DNA of 64,000 bases from Pseudomonas marginalis (GCF_024169655.1 NZ_JALJWV010000001.1:3291001-3355000), one strand, 5' to 3'. Numbered from the stretch's first letter, positions 1-10,087 are shown. The notes: a model not told the origin generated them from the sequence alone. Numbers and translations are program-made.

Positions 1-26
1 CGCACAGTGCGTAGACACGCAAAAGC

Positions 27-332
27 TCATTCATCCCGCAACCCATTGACGACGATATACAGCAGCGGCCCCACCGAAACGAACAGCGCCGTCAGCACCC
101 AGTAAGGCAGCACCGAAACCACCGAACGCCCTCGCCGCCGGGCATCGCGGTACATCCACACACAGGCCAGCAGCGCCATCAGGTACAGGTCGATCACTAC
201 TTGCGCGGTGTCCGGCTGCGACAGCAGTTGCCGTCCAAACTCCAGCAGCGACTGCTGCGCGGTCAGCATCGTCATCAGCGTATACAGCGAAAACCCGAGC
301 AAAGCGGCCAGGGCGATATAGGGTCTGTGCAT
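27..332 (-). CDS. DUF2834-like small inner-membrane protein
   Basis: A 101-residue hydrophobic protein with about three membrane segments (near residues 5-25, 43-60 and 72-95) separated by a basic DARRRGR loop. The pattern of short N-terminal helix, charged loop and C-terminal helix fits the DUF2834 family, whose function is unknown. I chose the ATG at 332 because a GGAAGAG ribosome site lies just upstream; longer in-frame starts run into the divergent regulator's promoter. It is divergent from an XRE regulator at 415, and a 17-base palindrome lies between them, so it may be that regulator's target. Family assignment is from sequence pattern only. Confidence 0.72.
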   Translation of the reverse strand: MHRPYIALAALLGFSLYTLMTMLTAQQSLLEFGRQLLSQPDTAQVVIDLYLMALLACVWMYRDARRRGRSVVSVLPYWVLTALFVSVGPLLYIVVNGLRDE

Positions 333-389
333 GGTCTCTTCCTTGAAGTGATCGAGGCCCACGATAGTGATAAGGTTCAGCCCCTCGCA

Positions 390-406
390 ATGACCTCGGA
401 GGTCAT
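390..406. promoter_or_regulatory. Perfect palindrome, candidate operator of the XRE regulator
   Basis: ATGACCTCGGAGGTCAT is a perfect 17-base palindrome (8+1+8) in the 82-base gap between the two divergent genes, ending 9 bases before the regulator's ATG. Its position fits autorepression and control of the divergent membrane gene. Binding is inferred, not shown. Confidence 0.5.
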
Positions 407-414
407 GGTCACGC

Positions 415-1203
415 ATGGACAACCCTGTTACCGCCGGCGAACACTTGCGCCGGCTACGCCGACAGGCGCATTTGAGCCAGCTCGACCTGGCCCTGATCAC
501 CGGTGTTTCGCAGCGCCATCTCAGTTGCCTGGAAACCGGCCGCGCCAAGCCGAGCGCCGGCACCTTGCACAATCTGCTGACCGCGCTGCAGGCGCCCCTC
601 GACCAGTGCAACCGCGTATTCCTCGCCGCCGGCTTCGCCCCGCGTTATACCGCCACCCCCCTCGCCTCGCCGGCCATGTCGGCGATTCGCGAAGCCGTCA
701 GCCATGTGCTGCACGCCAACAACCCCGCGCCGGCGATTCTGCTCGGCAGTGAGTGGCAAGTGCTAGCGGCCAACACCAGCACCGCCGCGCTCTTTGGGTT
801 GGTCGGGATCAACCCGGACGCGGCCGATGGCGTGAACCTGCTGAGCACTTTGCTGCAATCGGGCGGCCTGGGCGATCACCTGATCAACGCCGAGGAGATC
901 CGCACTCTCGCCTGGCAACGGGCAACCCGCGAGGCCTTGGCCAACCCGTCGTTGGCGGCGCTGTTGGCCAGCCTGCCGGTGCCCGCCCATGCCGAGTTGC
1001 CCAGCGATATGCCGCCACTGGTGTTGACCCGCGTGCGCTCGGCACAGGGCGAGCTGAACTTTCTATCGACCTTCACCACCTTCGGCATGCCCCAGGACAT
1101 TACCCTCGCCTCGCTGCGGATCGAGCATCTGATTCCCGCCGACGACTTCACGTGGCAGGTCATGCGCCGCGCTTTCGAAGATTATTCGTCGCTGGTTTTG
1201 TGA
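415..1203 (+). CDS. XRE-family transcriptional regulator with MmyB-like ligand domain
   Basis: A 262-residue regulator. The N-terminal helix-turn-helix (about residues 8-62, with LSQLDLALITGVSQRHLSCLE) is a clear Cro/CI-type domain. The remaining ~170 residues match the layout of the MmyB-like domain found in Streptomyces and proteobacterial XRE regulators, a PAS-like pocket proposed to bind a small ligand. Such proteins usually control an adjacent divergent gene, here the small membrane protein at 27-332 or the amidase just downstream (57 bases on, same strand). The start at 415 is the first ATG in frame with the domain. A palindrome immediately upstream is the likely operator. The ligand is unknown. 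Confidence 0.85.
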   Translation: MDNPVTAGEHLRRLRRQAHLSQLDLALITGVSQRHLSCLETGRAKPSAGTLHNLLTALQAPLDQCNRVFLAAGFAPRYTATPLASPAMSAIREAVSHVLHANNPAPAILLGSEWQVLAANTSTAALFGLVGINPDAADGVNLLSTLLQSGGLGDHLINAEEIRTLAWQRATREALANPSLAALLASLPVPAHAELPSDMPPLVLTRVRSAQGELNFLSTFTTFGMPQDITLASLRIEHLIPADDFTWQVMRRAFEDYSSLVL

Positions 1204-1260
1204 AATATCTGTCCGTAGACTGCCGCCATACCCCCACTTGAAGGCGGCGAAAAAAACGTG

Positions 1261-2967
1261 ATGCAAGTTACCGAAGTCTCCATTGCCCAATTGCGCGCGG
1301 CGCTTGAGTCCGGCCAGACCACGGCCGTTGAACTGGTCCAGGCTTACCTGGCGCGGATTGACGCCTATGACGGTGCGCAGACCGCGACCGCGCTGAATGC
1401 CGTGGTGGTGCGCAACCCCGCAGCCCTGGAAGAAGCCCAGGCGTCGGATGCCCGCCGGGCCAAGGGCGCAACACTCGGACCACTGGATGGCATTCCCTAT
1501 ACCGCCAAGGACAGTTACCTGGTCAAGGGCCTCACGGCGGCGTCCGGCAGCCCGGCGTTCGCCAAGCTGATTGCCCATCGCGACGCCTTCACCATCGAAC
1601 GGCTGCGGGCCGGTGGCGCCATCTGCCTGGGCAAGACCAACATGCCGCCGATGGCCAATGGCGGCATGCAGCGTGGCGTGTATGGCCGCGCGGAAAGCCC
1701 GTATAACGCCGCCTACCTGACGGCACCGTTTGCCTCCGGTTCGTCCAACGGCGCCGGCACCGCGACTGCCGCGAGCTTCGCGGCATTCGGCCTGGCGGAA
1801 GAAACCTGGTCGAGCGGGCGTGGCCCGGCGTCGAACAATGGCCTGTGTGCTTACACCCCGTCCCGCGGGGTGATTTCGGTGCGCGGCAACTGGCCACTGA
1901 CCCCGACCATGGACGTGGTGGTGCCTTACGCACGCACCATGGCCGACCTGCTGGAAGTACTCGACGTGGTGGTCGCCGAAGACCCCGACACCCGTGGCGA
2001 CCTGTGGCGCCTACAGCCTTGGGTGCCGATCCCCAGCGTCGCCTCGGTGCGCCCGGTTTCTTACGCTGAACTGGCCGCGACAGCCGCATCCCTCGCGGGC
2101 AAACGCTTTGGCGTACCGCGCATGTACATCAACGCCGACCCCGACGCCGGCACCAGTGAGAAACCCGGCATCGGTGGCCCGACCGGGCAAAAAATCATCA
2201 CCCGCGCCAGTGTCATCGCCCTGTGGCAAGCCGCCCGCCAGGCCCTCGAAGCCGCCGGGGCCGAAGTCATCGAGGTGGATTTCCCGCTGGTGTCCAACTG
2301 CGAAGGCGACCGTCCCGGCGCGCCGACGGTGTTTACCCGTGGCCTGGTGTCCAAGGAATTTCTGCACGATGAGTTGTGGGAACTGTCCGCGTGGGCCTTC
2401 GATGATTTCTTGCGCGCCAATAACGACCCGAACCTGAACCGCCTGGCGGATGTCGACGGACCGAAGATTTTCCCCCATGACCCTGGCACCTTGCCCAACC
2501 GCGAGGACGAACTGGCCGCCGGCATGGACGAATACGTGCGCATGGCCCAACGCGGGATCACCCCGTGGGACCAGATCAGCACCCTGCCCGACGGCTTGCG
2601 CGGCCTCGAACAGACCCGGCGCATCGACCTGGAAGACTGGATGGATAAGCTCGGCCTCGACGCAGTGATTTTCCCTACCGTGGCCGACGTCGGCCCTGCC
2701 GATGCCGATGTGAACGAAGCATCCGCTGATATCGCCTGGAGCAATGGCGTGTGGGTAGCCAACGGCAACCTTGCCATTCGCCATCTGGGCGTGCCGACCG
2801 TTACCGTGCCGATGGGCGTGATGGCGGATATCGGCATGCCGGTCGGGCTGACCTTTGCCGGGCGTGCCTACGATGACTCTACGCTGCTGCGACTGGCGTC
2901 GGCGTATGAGGCCACTGGCAGCAAACGCCTGATTCCGCCGCGTACACCGGCGCTCGCGCCACGCTGA
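1261..2967 (+). CDS. Amidase signature family hydrolase
   Basis: A 568-residue amidase. The Ser-cisSer-Lys catalytic triad of the family is visible: Lys83 in YTAKDSY, cis-Ser161 in GSSNGAG, and nucleophile Ser185 in the ETWSSGRGPAS stretch, 24 residues after the cis-Ser as in characterised members. The usual glycine-rich GGS before the nucleophile is replaced by WSS, which is a divergent subgroup. The enzyme should hydrolyse a carboxamide in the cytosol; the substrate cannot be told from sequence. A GTG at 1258 immediately precedes the ATG at 1261; I take the ATG because of spacing to the AAGGCGGCG upstream. It may be co-transcribed with the XRE regulator. Confidence 0.88.
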   Translation: MQVTEVSIAQLRAALESGQTTAVELVQAYLARIDAYDGAQTATALNAVVVRNPAALEEAQASDARRAKGATLGPLDGIPYTAKDSYLVKGLTAASGSPAFAKLIAHRDAFTIERLRAGGAICLGKTNMPPMANGGMQRGVYGRAESPYNAAYLTAPFASGSSNGAGTATAASFAAFGLAEETWSSGRGPASNNGLCAYTPSRGVISVRGNWPLTPTMDVVVPYARTMADLLEVLDVVVAEDPDTRGDLWRLQPWVPIPSVASVRPVSYAELAATAASLAGKRFGVPRMYINADPDAGTSEKPGIGGPTGQKIITRASVIALWQAARQALEAAGAEVIEVDFPLVSNCEGDRPGAPTVFTRGLVSKEFLHDELWELSAWAFDDFLRANNDPNLNRLADVDGPKIFPHDPGTLPNREDELAAGMDEYVRMAQRGITPWDQISTLPDGLRGLEQTRRIDLEDWMDKLGLDAVIFPTVADVGPADADVNEASADIAWSNGVWVANGNLAIRHLGVPTVTVPMGVMADIGMPVGLTFAGRAYDDSTLLRLASAYEATGSKRLIPPRTPALAPR

Positions 2968-2980
2968 TGCGCGGTCCAGA

Positions 2981-3002
2981 TGTGGGAGCCACAGCTCCCA
3001 CA
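2981..3002. repeat. REP-type hairpin between convergent genes
   Basis: TGTGGGAGC-CACA-GCTCCCACA is a perfect 9-base stem with a 4-base loop. It is the Pseudomonas REP motif seen elsewhere in this window. It sits 14 bases after the amidase stop and 17 bases before the stop of the convergent CPBP gene, so it may shield both 3' ends. There is no T-tract. Confidence 0.75.
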
Positions 3003-3018
3003 TGGTTGCGCAGGCTAC

Positions 3019-3756
3019 TCAGGCACCGAGAGGCACGGCAATCAACAGGATCGCCGTGCCATGGGCAAGCGTCGCGGCCAACACACCATGACGCATGCGC
3101 AACAATGCGCAGGCCAGCCCCTCGATCAGGGTAAACAGCAACACCGGCCAGCCCAGTTGGGTGACGCTCAGGGCCAGGAAGGCATGGCAGGCCGCGAACG
3201 CCACGCCGCTGATCAAGGCCGCCCGCAGCGGCGTCAGTTGTTGCTCCAGATACCCCTGCAGATAACCGCGAAACAACACCTCTTCCAACGCATTGGCGCC
3301 GTAGGCCAATACCACCATGCCTGGCAGCCACACCCAGTAGTCGTGGATCGCTTGCGTATCCACTCCCTGGTAAAGCCGCAGCGGTACGCCGATCAGGCAG
3401 CCCACCGCCAACCCCGTCGCCAGTCCGACGGCGCAATTACCTTTGGACCACAGGACCAACCGCGACAAATCCGGCGCCACCCACGCCAGCCCGGCAACCA
3501 GCAACAGCGACAGACCGCCCAGCGCCGCCAGCACAAAGGCATTGGCGGTGAATGCAATCTGCACGTCGTCACTGAGCGACCACATGCGCAACGGCGTCAT
3601 CGCATCGCGCATCAGCACAAACGCCGCCAACAGAATCAGGATGCGCATCGCCGTCATCGACCTGGGTGTGAGCGCGAACCACGCGCCGAACAGCAGCAGG
3701 CCTGGCGTCAAATGGGTGCCGTAGTCGATCAGCACCGACATGCCTTGGGTGATCAT
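3019..3756 (-). CDS. CPBP-family intramembrane metalloprotease
   Basis: A 245-residue polytopic membrane protein of the CPBP (Abi/CAAX protease and bacteriocin-processing) family. The first conserved motif EExxxR appears as EEVLFRG (Glu158, Glu159, Arg163), followed by FxxxH (FAACH, His191) and a late His in LAHG, the expected metal or catalytic positions. About seven to eight membrane helices are evident. I chose the ATG at 3756 because it forms an ATGA overlap with the stop of the upstream DUF6434 gene; a longer GTG start at 3780 is possible. The substrate is unknown; family members process prenylated proteins or protect against bacteriocins. Confidence 0.85.
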   Translation of the reverse strand: MITQGMSVLIDYGTHLTPGLLLFGAWFALTPRSMTAMRILILLAAFVLMRDAMTPLRMWSLSDDVQIAFTANAFVLAALGGLSLLLVAGLAWVAPDLSRLVLWSKGNCAVGLATGLAVGCLIGVPLRLYQGVDTQAIHDYWVWLPGMVVLAYGANALEEVLFRGYLQGYLEQQLTPLRAALISGVAFAACHAFLALSVTQLGWPVLLFTLIEGLACALLRMRHGVLAATLAHGTAILLIAVPLGA

Positions 3757-3965
3757 AAGCAGTCGTTTCGACGCTGCCACTCATCCACCATGTCGCCTAG
3801 GGTTTTGGCCGTGTCGTTGCGAATCCAGGCCATGAATGCGCGGTCGAACTTGAACCTCGGGCCGCAGTGTTCAAGCATGAAACGGCGCACGTTCTGGGTG
3901 TTTTTGTAGTGAGGGGTGATCGGGGTGCTGCGGGTGATGGGGTCGCTGTGCCAATTAAATTCCAT
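3753..3965 (-). CDS. DUF6434 small protein
   Basis: A 70-residue soluble protein (begins MEFNWHSDPITRSTPIT) that fits the DUF6434 pattern: a WHS/ITRSTP start, YKNTQNVRRF in the middle, and an FDRAFMAW core. The function is unknown; the fold is suspected to be SAP-like. The ATG at 3965 follows a GAGAAAAA purine tract. Its TGA overlaps the start of the CPBP gene by four bases, so the two are translationally coupled. Codon use is like that of its neighbours. Confidence 0.75.
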   Translation of the reverse strand: MEFNWHSDPITRSTPITPHYKNTQNVRRFMLEHCGPRFKFDRAFMAWIRNDTAKTLGDMVDEWQRRNDCL

Positions 3966-4012
3966 TTTTTCTCACAAGGCGGTTTGTTGTTTTCGCCGTA
4001 GCATAGCGATGT

Positions 4013-4033
4013 GCCACTTAAGCAGGAAGTGGC
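4013..4033. other. GCCACTT/AAGTGGC inverted repeat
   Basis: Perfect 7-base arms with a 7-base spacer lie between the end of the MocR gene (4042) and the DUF6434 start (3965). It could be a weak transcription terminator for the MocR gene (no T-tract follows on the minus strand) or an operator for the DUF6434-CPBP pair. Confidence 0.35.
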
Positions 4034-4041
4034 GGATAGCG

Positions 4042-5382
4042 TCACCACGCCACCACCTTGCGTACCGCCACCAACGCCTCGTGCAGCGCCGTCATGCCCA
4101 CCGAACCCAGCGCCAGGCGCAGTGCATGGGGCACATGTGCGCCGACGGCAAACGGTTCGGCGGTGGACACGGCGACATTTTCGCGCTGCAAGGTCATTGC
4201 GATCTGATCGGCGCGGGCATCCTCCTCCAAGGGTAACCAGAGAAAATACGACGAGGGATGGCTGATGTACGCCAGCCCCTTCAGCACCTGCGCCGCCAAT
4301 GCCTGCCTCGCCTGGGCATCCTGGCGTTTTTGTGCTTCCAACTGGGCGACCGTGCCGTCGTCGAGCCAGGCCACTGCAATCGCGCTCATCACCCCCGGCA
4401 CATTCCAGGTCGTGGCCATGATGCTGCGCTCCAGAGCCTTCACCCAAGCCGCCGGGGCTGACACAAAGCCGACCCGCAGGCCGGTGGCGACGCTTTTGGA
4501 AAGGCCGCCGACATACACCGTGCGTTCCGGTGCGAGTGTCGCCAAAGGCGGTGGCGCATGTTCTGCCAGAAACGCGTAGGCGGCGTCCTCGATGATCATC
4601 AGATTATGCTGACGGGCGATGACCACCAGCTGTTCGCGCTGCTCCAGGCCCATTACCCAGCCCAGCGGGTTATGCAGGGTCGGCATGCTGTACACCGCAC
4701 GCACCGGACGCTGGCGACACAGGCTGTGCAGATGATCGAGGTCCGGGCCGCTGGCGGTGACTGCGATCGGCAGCATTTCCAGGTGCAGGGTCTCCGCCAG
4801 CACCTTGAACCCCGAATACGTCAACGCGTCGACGGCGATTACATCCCCCGGTTTGAGCAGCGCCATCAGCGTCACGGCCAACCCATGTTGCGCGCCGCTG
4901 ACCACCAGCACTTGGTCGGCCTCGACCGTCAGCCCTCGACTCAGCAGATGGCGCGCCACCGCCGCACGCTCATGCTGGCGCCCGGCATGGGGCTGGTAGC
5001 GCAACAACGCCTCCAGATCCCCCGACAGCGCCAGTTGACGCAACGCCGTGCGCAGCAGATCGGCCTGACCCGGCAATGACGGGTAGTTGAAATTCAGATC
5101 CAGCATGCCCGGCGCCACGCTCATCTGCCCACTGCCCTGTCCCGGTGGCAGGGAAATCTCGCGCACGAAAGTGCCGCGACCGGTCTCACCACTGACCAGG
5201 CCCATGGCCGCCAGCTCGGCATACACCCGGCTGGCGGTGACCAGCGCCAGGCCATGGCGCGCGGCCAGTTGTCGATGGGTGGGCAGGCGGGCGCCGGGCG
5301 ATAGCCTGCCGCTGCGGATGTCCTCGGCAAAGGTGTCGACCAGGGTTTTGTAACGGGCGCGGGGCATCGGCGATGTATCCAT
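4042..5382 (-). CDS. MocR-type GntR regulator with aminotransferase domain
   Basis: A 446-residue chimera: a GntR winged helix-turn-helix (about residues 9-75, SGRLSPGARLPTHRQLA) joined by a linker to a fold-type I PLP aminotransferase domain (about 95-440). The PLP-binding Lys is Lys296 in VGGLSKSVATG, and Asp266 in IIEDAAY should contact the PLP ring nitrogen. MocR regulators sense PLP adducts of amino acids or amines and usually control an adjacent gene. Here the divergent neighbour at 5459 is an EamA exporter, a frequent MocR target. An 18-base inverted repeat directly upstream of its ATG is the likely operator. Which amine it senses is unknown. Confidence 0.9.
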   Translation of the reverse strand: MDTSPMPRARYKTLVDTFAEDIRSGRLSPGARLPTHRQLAARHGLALVTASRVYAELAAMGLVSGETGRGTFVREISLPPGQGSGQMSVAPGMLDLNFNYPSLPGQADLLRTALRQLALSGDLEALLRYQPHAGRQHERAAVARHLLSRGLTVEADQVLVVSGAQHGLAVTLMALLKPGDVIAVDALTYSGFKVLAETLHLEMLPIAVTASGPDLDHLHSLCRQRPVRAVYSMPTLHNPLGWVMGLEQREQLVVIARQHNLMIIEDAAYAFLAEHAPPPLATLAPERTVYVGGLSKSVATGLRVGFVSAPAAWVKALERSIMATTWNVPGVMSAIAVAWLDDGTVAQLEAQKRQDAQARQALAAQVLKGLAYISHPSSYFLWLPLEEDARADQIAMTLQRENVAVSTAEPFAVGAHVPHALRLALGSVGMTALHEALVAVRKVVAW

Positions 5383-5406
5383 GACAATTTTTTGATTGTC
5401 TTAATC
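5383..5406. promoter_or_regulatory. Inverted repeat at the MocR start, candidate operator
   Basis: GACAAT-TTTTTG-ATTGTC (5383-5400) is a perfect 6-base inverted repeat directly abutting the MocR start codon, and GATT-GTCTT-AATC (5394-5406) overlaps its right arm. It lies in the 76-base gap to the divergent exporter. The position fits autorepression; binding is inferred. Confidence 0.5.
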
Positions 5407-5458
5407 TTCATGCCTAGCATGGCCCGCACGCAACTTCTCCTTTTTTCGGGCCATCTTC

Positions 5459-6349
5459 ATGGAACAGACCTCACCGCTCAATCCCCTGGCCAACAGCACC
5501 CAGGGCTGGATCAATGGTTTTATCGGCGTGGTGATTTTCAGCGGTTCGCTGCCGGCGACGCGCCTGGCGGTGATGGAATTCGAGCCGGTGTTCCTCACCC
5601 TGCTGCGCGCCACCCTGGCCGGCGGGCTGGCACTGTGCCTATTGTGGTTATTCAAGGAAAAGCGCCCAACGCGCGCGCAATGGATGCCCCTGGCCATCGT
5701 TGCCCTTGGCGTGGTCATCGGTTTTCCCTTGCTGACGGCGCTGGCCCTGCAATATGTGACCTCCGCGCACTCCATCGTATTCATCGGTCTGCTACCGCTG
5801 GCCACCGCAGTCTTCGGCGTACTGCGCGGCGGCGAGCGGCCACGCCCGGTGTTCTGGCTGTTTTCGATCCTGGGCAGTGCGCTGGTGATGGGCTATGCCA
5901 TCGCCCAGGGCCTGAGCGCCGCCCCGGCCGGTGACCTGCTTATGCTGTTGGCGGTGCTGGTCTGCGGCCTGGGCTATGCCGAGGGCGCCAAGCTGTCGCG
6001 CAGCCTGGGCGGCTGGCAAGTGATCTGCTGGGCGCTGGTGGTGTCGTTGCCGGTGGCGCTGCCGTTGAGCCTGATGCTCGCGCCGCCGACCTTCACCGGC
6101 ATCAGCCTGCCGGCATGGCTGAGCCTGGGCTATGTGGCGCTGTTCAGCATGTTGATCGGGTTTGTGTTCTGGTACCGCGGGCTGGCGCAGGGCGGCATCG
6201 CCGCGGTCGGCCAGTTGCAGCTACTGCAACCGTTCTTCGGCCTGGCGCTGGCGGCGGGCCTGCTGCATGAGCAGGTCAGCCTGGGCATGGTGTTGGTGAC
6301 GGTCGCGGTGATCGGCTGCGTGGCCGGGGCCAAGCGGTTTGCGCGCTAG
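5459..6349 (+). CDS. EamA/DMT-family transporter
   Basis: A 296-residue membrane protein with ten predicted helices in two repeated halves of five, the EamA (drug/metabolite transporter) layout. Conserved features include an early loop in which a short helix precedes LLRATLAGGLAL, and a second-half FWYRGLAQGG. Such proteins export amino acids, nucleosides or related metabolites across the inner membrane. It is divergent from a MocR regulator that probably controls it. The ATG at 5459 follows a weak purine region. The substrate cannot be deduced. Confidence 0.88.
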   Translation: MEQTSPLNPLANSTQGWINGFIGVVIFSGSLPATRLAVMEFEPVFLTLLRATLAGGLALCLLWLFKEKRPTRAQWMPLAIVALGVVIGFPLLTALALQYVTSAHSIVFIGLLPLATAVFGVLRGGERPRPVFWLFSILGSALVMGYAIAQGLSAAPAGDLLMLLAVLVCGLGYAEGAKLSRSLGGWQVICWALVVSLPVALPLSLMLAPPTFTGISLPAWLSLGYVALFSMLIGFVFWYRGLAQGGIAAVGQLQLLQPFFGLALAAGLLHEQVSLGMVLVTVAVIGCVAGAKRFAR

Positions 6350-6430
6350 CGTCTGCTGCGATGGCATTATTCCCATCCGGCGCGTGTCCTGTTAAACAGG
6401 AGAGTCACTCCAGAACAATAAGGACTTGGC

Positions 6431-6925
6431 ATGCACACCCCTTCACTGCAAGACACCACCGCCCCCGAAGGCATCTGCTACGGCTGCGGCGGCAGCAACC
6501 CCCACGGCCTGCATATCAAGAGCCGTTGGGATGCCGATGGCGTTCATGTGGTCGCCGAGCACCAACCGGAAGCGAAATACAGCGGCTGGCCGGATCTGGT
6601 CTACGGTGGCCTGATCGCCATGCTGGTGGACTGCCACTCGAACTGGACCGCCATGGCCTACCACTACCGCGCCGAACAACGTGAACCCGGCAGCCTGCCG
6701 CGTATCGACTGCGTGACCGGCCATCTCGGGATCAAATTCATCAAGCCCACGCCCCTGGGCGTCATGCTGACCTTGCGTGCCCGGGTCGAGGGCGATGTGG
6801 GGCGCAAAAGTCGTGTGGTCTGCGAGGTGTATGCCGGCGATGTACTCACGGCGATCGGCGATTCGGTGTTCGTGCGCGTCGATACCGGGCAATTGGCCGC
6901 CGCCGCCCACGGTCGCAATGAGTGA
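6431..6925 (+). CDS. PaaI-like hotdog thioesterase
   Basis: A 164-residue single-domain hotdog protein. After a short CYGCGGSNPHGL start (a Cys/Gly motif typical of this PaaI/acyl-CoA thioesterase subgroup), the core helix region reads VYGGLIAMLVDCHSNWTAM, where Gly-Gly and Asp/His lie at the usual catalytic position. It probably hydrolyses an acyl-CoA. AAGGACTTGGC precedes the ATG. It is separated from the next gene by 44 bases in the same direction, so co-transcription with the hydrolase is possible. Confidence 0.8.
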   Translation: MHTPSLQDTTAPEGICYGCGGSNPHGLHIKSRWDADGVHVVAEHQPEAKYSGWPDLVYGGLIAMLVDCHSNWTAMAYHYRAEQREPGSLPRIDCVTGHLGIKFIKPTPLGVMLTLRARVEGDVGRKSRVVCEVYAGDVLTAIGDSVFVRVDTGQLAAAAHGRNE

Positions 6926-6969
6926 TCCTGGTCTACATTGACTGGCACCGCTAATCGAGGACAGCACCG

Positions 6970-7857
6970 ATGACTCGTCTCACCGCCAAAGACTTTGCCC
7001 CCGAACTGCTGGAGCTCTACGACGGCTACGCCCACGGCAAGATCAACCGCCGCCAATTTCTCGACCGCGCCGCATTGTTCACCTTTGGCGGGTTGACCGC
7101 GTCGGCGCTGCTCGCCGCGCTGAGCCCCAACTACGCCTTGGCCGAGCAAGTGAAATTCACCGACCCGGACATCGTCGCCGACTACATCACCTACCCCTCG
7201 CCCAAGGGCAACGGCACAGTGCGCGGCTACTTGGTACGCCCGGCCAAGGTCACCGGGAAATTGCCGGCGGTGGTCGTGGTGCATGAAAATCGTGGGCTCA
7301 ACCCCTATATCGAAGACGTCGCCCGGCGCTTGGCCAAGGCCGGCTTCATTGCGCTCGCGCCGGATGGCCTGACATCGCTGGGTGGCTACCCCGGCAACGA
7401 CGAAAAAGGCGTAGAGCTGCAACAAAAGGTCGACCCGACCAAGCTGATGAACGACTTCTTCGCCGCCATCGAGTGGCTGATGCACCACGACAGCAGCACC
7501 GGCAAAGTCGGCATTATCGGCTTCTGCTATGGCGGCGGCGTGGCCAATGCGGCGGCCGTGGCCTACCCGGAACTGGGCGCCGCCGTGTCGTTTTACGGGC
7601 GTCAGCCGCAGGACAAGGACGTGCCGCGCATCAAGGCGCCGATCATGCTGCATTACGGCGAGCTGGATACGCGGATCAACGAAGGCTGGCCGGCCTATGA
7701 GAAGGCCTTGAAGGCAGCAGGCACCCGCTATGAAGCGTTTATCTACAAGGGCGCCAACCACGGTTTTCATAACGACTCGACGCCACGCTATGACGAGGCC
7801 GCAGCGAACCTGGCGTGGCAGCGCACACTGGGGTGGTTCAACCAATACCTGACCTGA
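6970..7857 (+). CDS. yghX: YghX-like dienelactone hydrolase family protein
   Basis: A 295-residue alpha/beta hydrolase. The triad is Cys186 in GFCYGGG, Asp233 in GELDTR and His264 in ANHGFHND, the Cys-Asp-His set of dienelactone hydrolases. The N-terminus ([23 protein letters not shown], then a hydrophobic stretch ending LSPNYALA) closely resembles E. coli YghX as I remember it. The Arg27-Arg28 pair followed by a hydrophobic segment and an ALA site looks like a Tat signal preceded by an unusually long n-region, so the enzyme may be exported. A GAGGA ribosome site precedes the ATG. The natural substrate is unknown. Confidence 0.88.
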   Translation: MTRLTAKDFAPELLELYDGYAHGKINRRQFLDRAALFTFGGLTASALLAALSPNYALAEQVKFTDPDIVADYITYPSPKGNGTVRGYLVRPAKVTGKLPAVVVVHENRGLNPYIEDVARRLAKAGFIALAPDGLTSLGGYPGNDEKGVELQQKVDPTKLMNDFFAAIEWLMHHDSSTGKVGIIGFCYGGGVANAAAVAYPELGAAVSFYGRQPQDKDVPRIKAPIMLHYGELDTRINEGWPAYEKALKAAGTRYEAFIYKGANHGFHNDSTPRYDEAAANLAWQRTLGWFNQYLT

Positions 7858-7921
7858 CTGCCTTTGAATGCGTGGAGGTTAGCCGGCGACAAGTCTTTCA
7901 TTTTGTCTCCTGATAAAAATC

Positions 7922-8800
7922 TCAACCCTGCGCCGCCACCTCCGACAGCCACCCCTTGAACGCCATCATCGCCGAGGTTTCGGCGCGTGACTGCAAGCGC
8001 GTCAACCAGTAACTGCCGGTGCTGATGCCGACGTTGAAGGGCTGCCGGATCGCATCACTTTCCAGTTGTCGCGAGAACATCAGCGCGGGGGCCAACGCCA
8101 CACCGACGCCCTGCAAGGCCGCTTCCATCATCGCCAGTGACGAGTCGAACACGATGCTGCGCGACACCAGGGTGTCGGCAGGCAGCCCGGCGGCCTGGAA
8201 CCACAGGCTCCATTCATCGGCGCGATAGGAGCGCAGCAGCGTATGTTTCACCAGGTCGGCCGGCGTATGTAATTGCTCGGCGATTGGCGGCACACAGAGC
8301 GCCGTCAGCGGTGCTTCGAGCAATTGGCAGGCGTCGGTGCCATGCCAGGCCCCGGCGCCGAAACGGATCGCGTAGTCCAGGCCTTCGGCGGCGACATCGA
8401 CGCGGTTGTTGTGGGTCGACAGGCGCAGATCGATAAACGGGTAGCGGCGCTGAAAGTCCGGCAGGCGCGGCAACAGCCAGCCCACCGCAAAGGTGCCGAC
8501 CGCGCCGACGGTGAGCACTTCGCGGTAATGCCCGCCCTCGAACTGGCCCAGGGTATGGGCAATACGGTCGAAGGATTCGCGCACCACCGGCAACAACGTC
8601 TCGCCTTCGCGGGTCAGCATCAGGCCACGCGGCAGGCGCTTGAACAGGGTGACGTTCAGTTGCGCCTCCAGGCTCTTGACCTGATGGCTGACCGCTGCCT
8701 GGGTGACGCACAACTCGATGGCGGCCCGAGTAAAACTCAGATGCCGGGCGGAGGCCTCAAATGCGCGTAGCGCGTTGAGGGGCAGATGGGAACGCAGCAT
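7922..8800 (-). CDS. ampR: LysR-family regulator, AmpR-like
   Basis: A 292-residue LysR-type regulator. The N-terminal helix-turn-helix (LPLNALRAFEASARHLSFTRAAIELCVTQ region, residues 6-35, then AVSHQVKSLE) is of the GcvA/AmpR type. It is divergent from a class C beta-lactamase 128 bases away, the classical ampR-ampC arrangement, in which AmpR senses cell-wall muropeptides and switches ampC on. The C-terminal domain (about 92-290) would bind the ligand. I cannot exclude a general GcvA-like regulator, but the neighbour supports AmpR. Confidence 0.82.
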   Translation of the reverse strand: MLRSHLPLNALRAFEASARHLSFTRAAIELCVTQAAVSHQVKSLEAQLNVTLFKRLPRGLMLTREGETLLPVVRESFDRIAHTLGQFEGGHYREVLTVGAVGTFAVGWLLPRLPDFQRRYPFIDLRLSTHNNRVDVAAEGLDYAIRFGAGAWHGTDACQLLEAPLTALCVPPIAEQLHTPADLVKHTLLRSYRADEWSLWFQAAGLPADTLVSRSIVFDSSLAMMEAALQGVGVALAPALMFSRQLESDAIRQPFNVGISTGSYWLTRLQSRAETSAMMAFKGWLSEVAAQG

Positions 8801-10080
<1,280 letters not shown>

Positions 10081-10087
10081 AGCCTGA

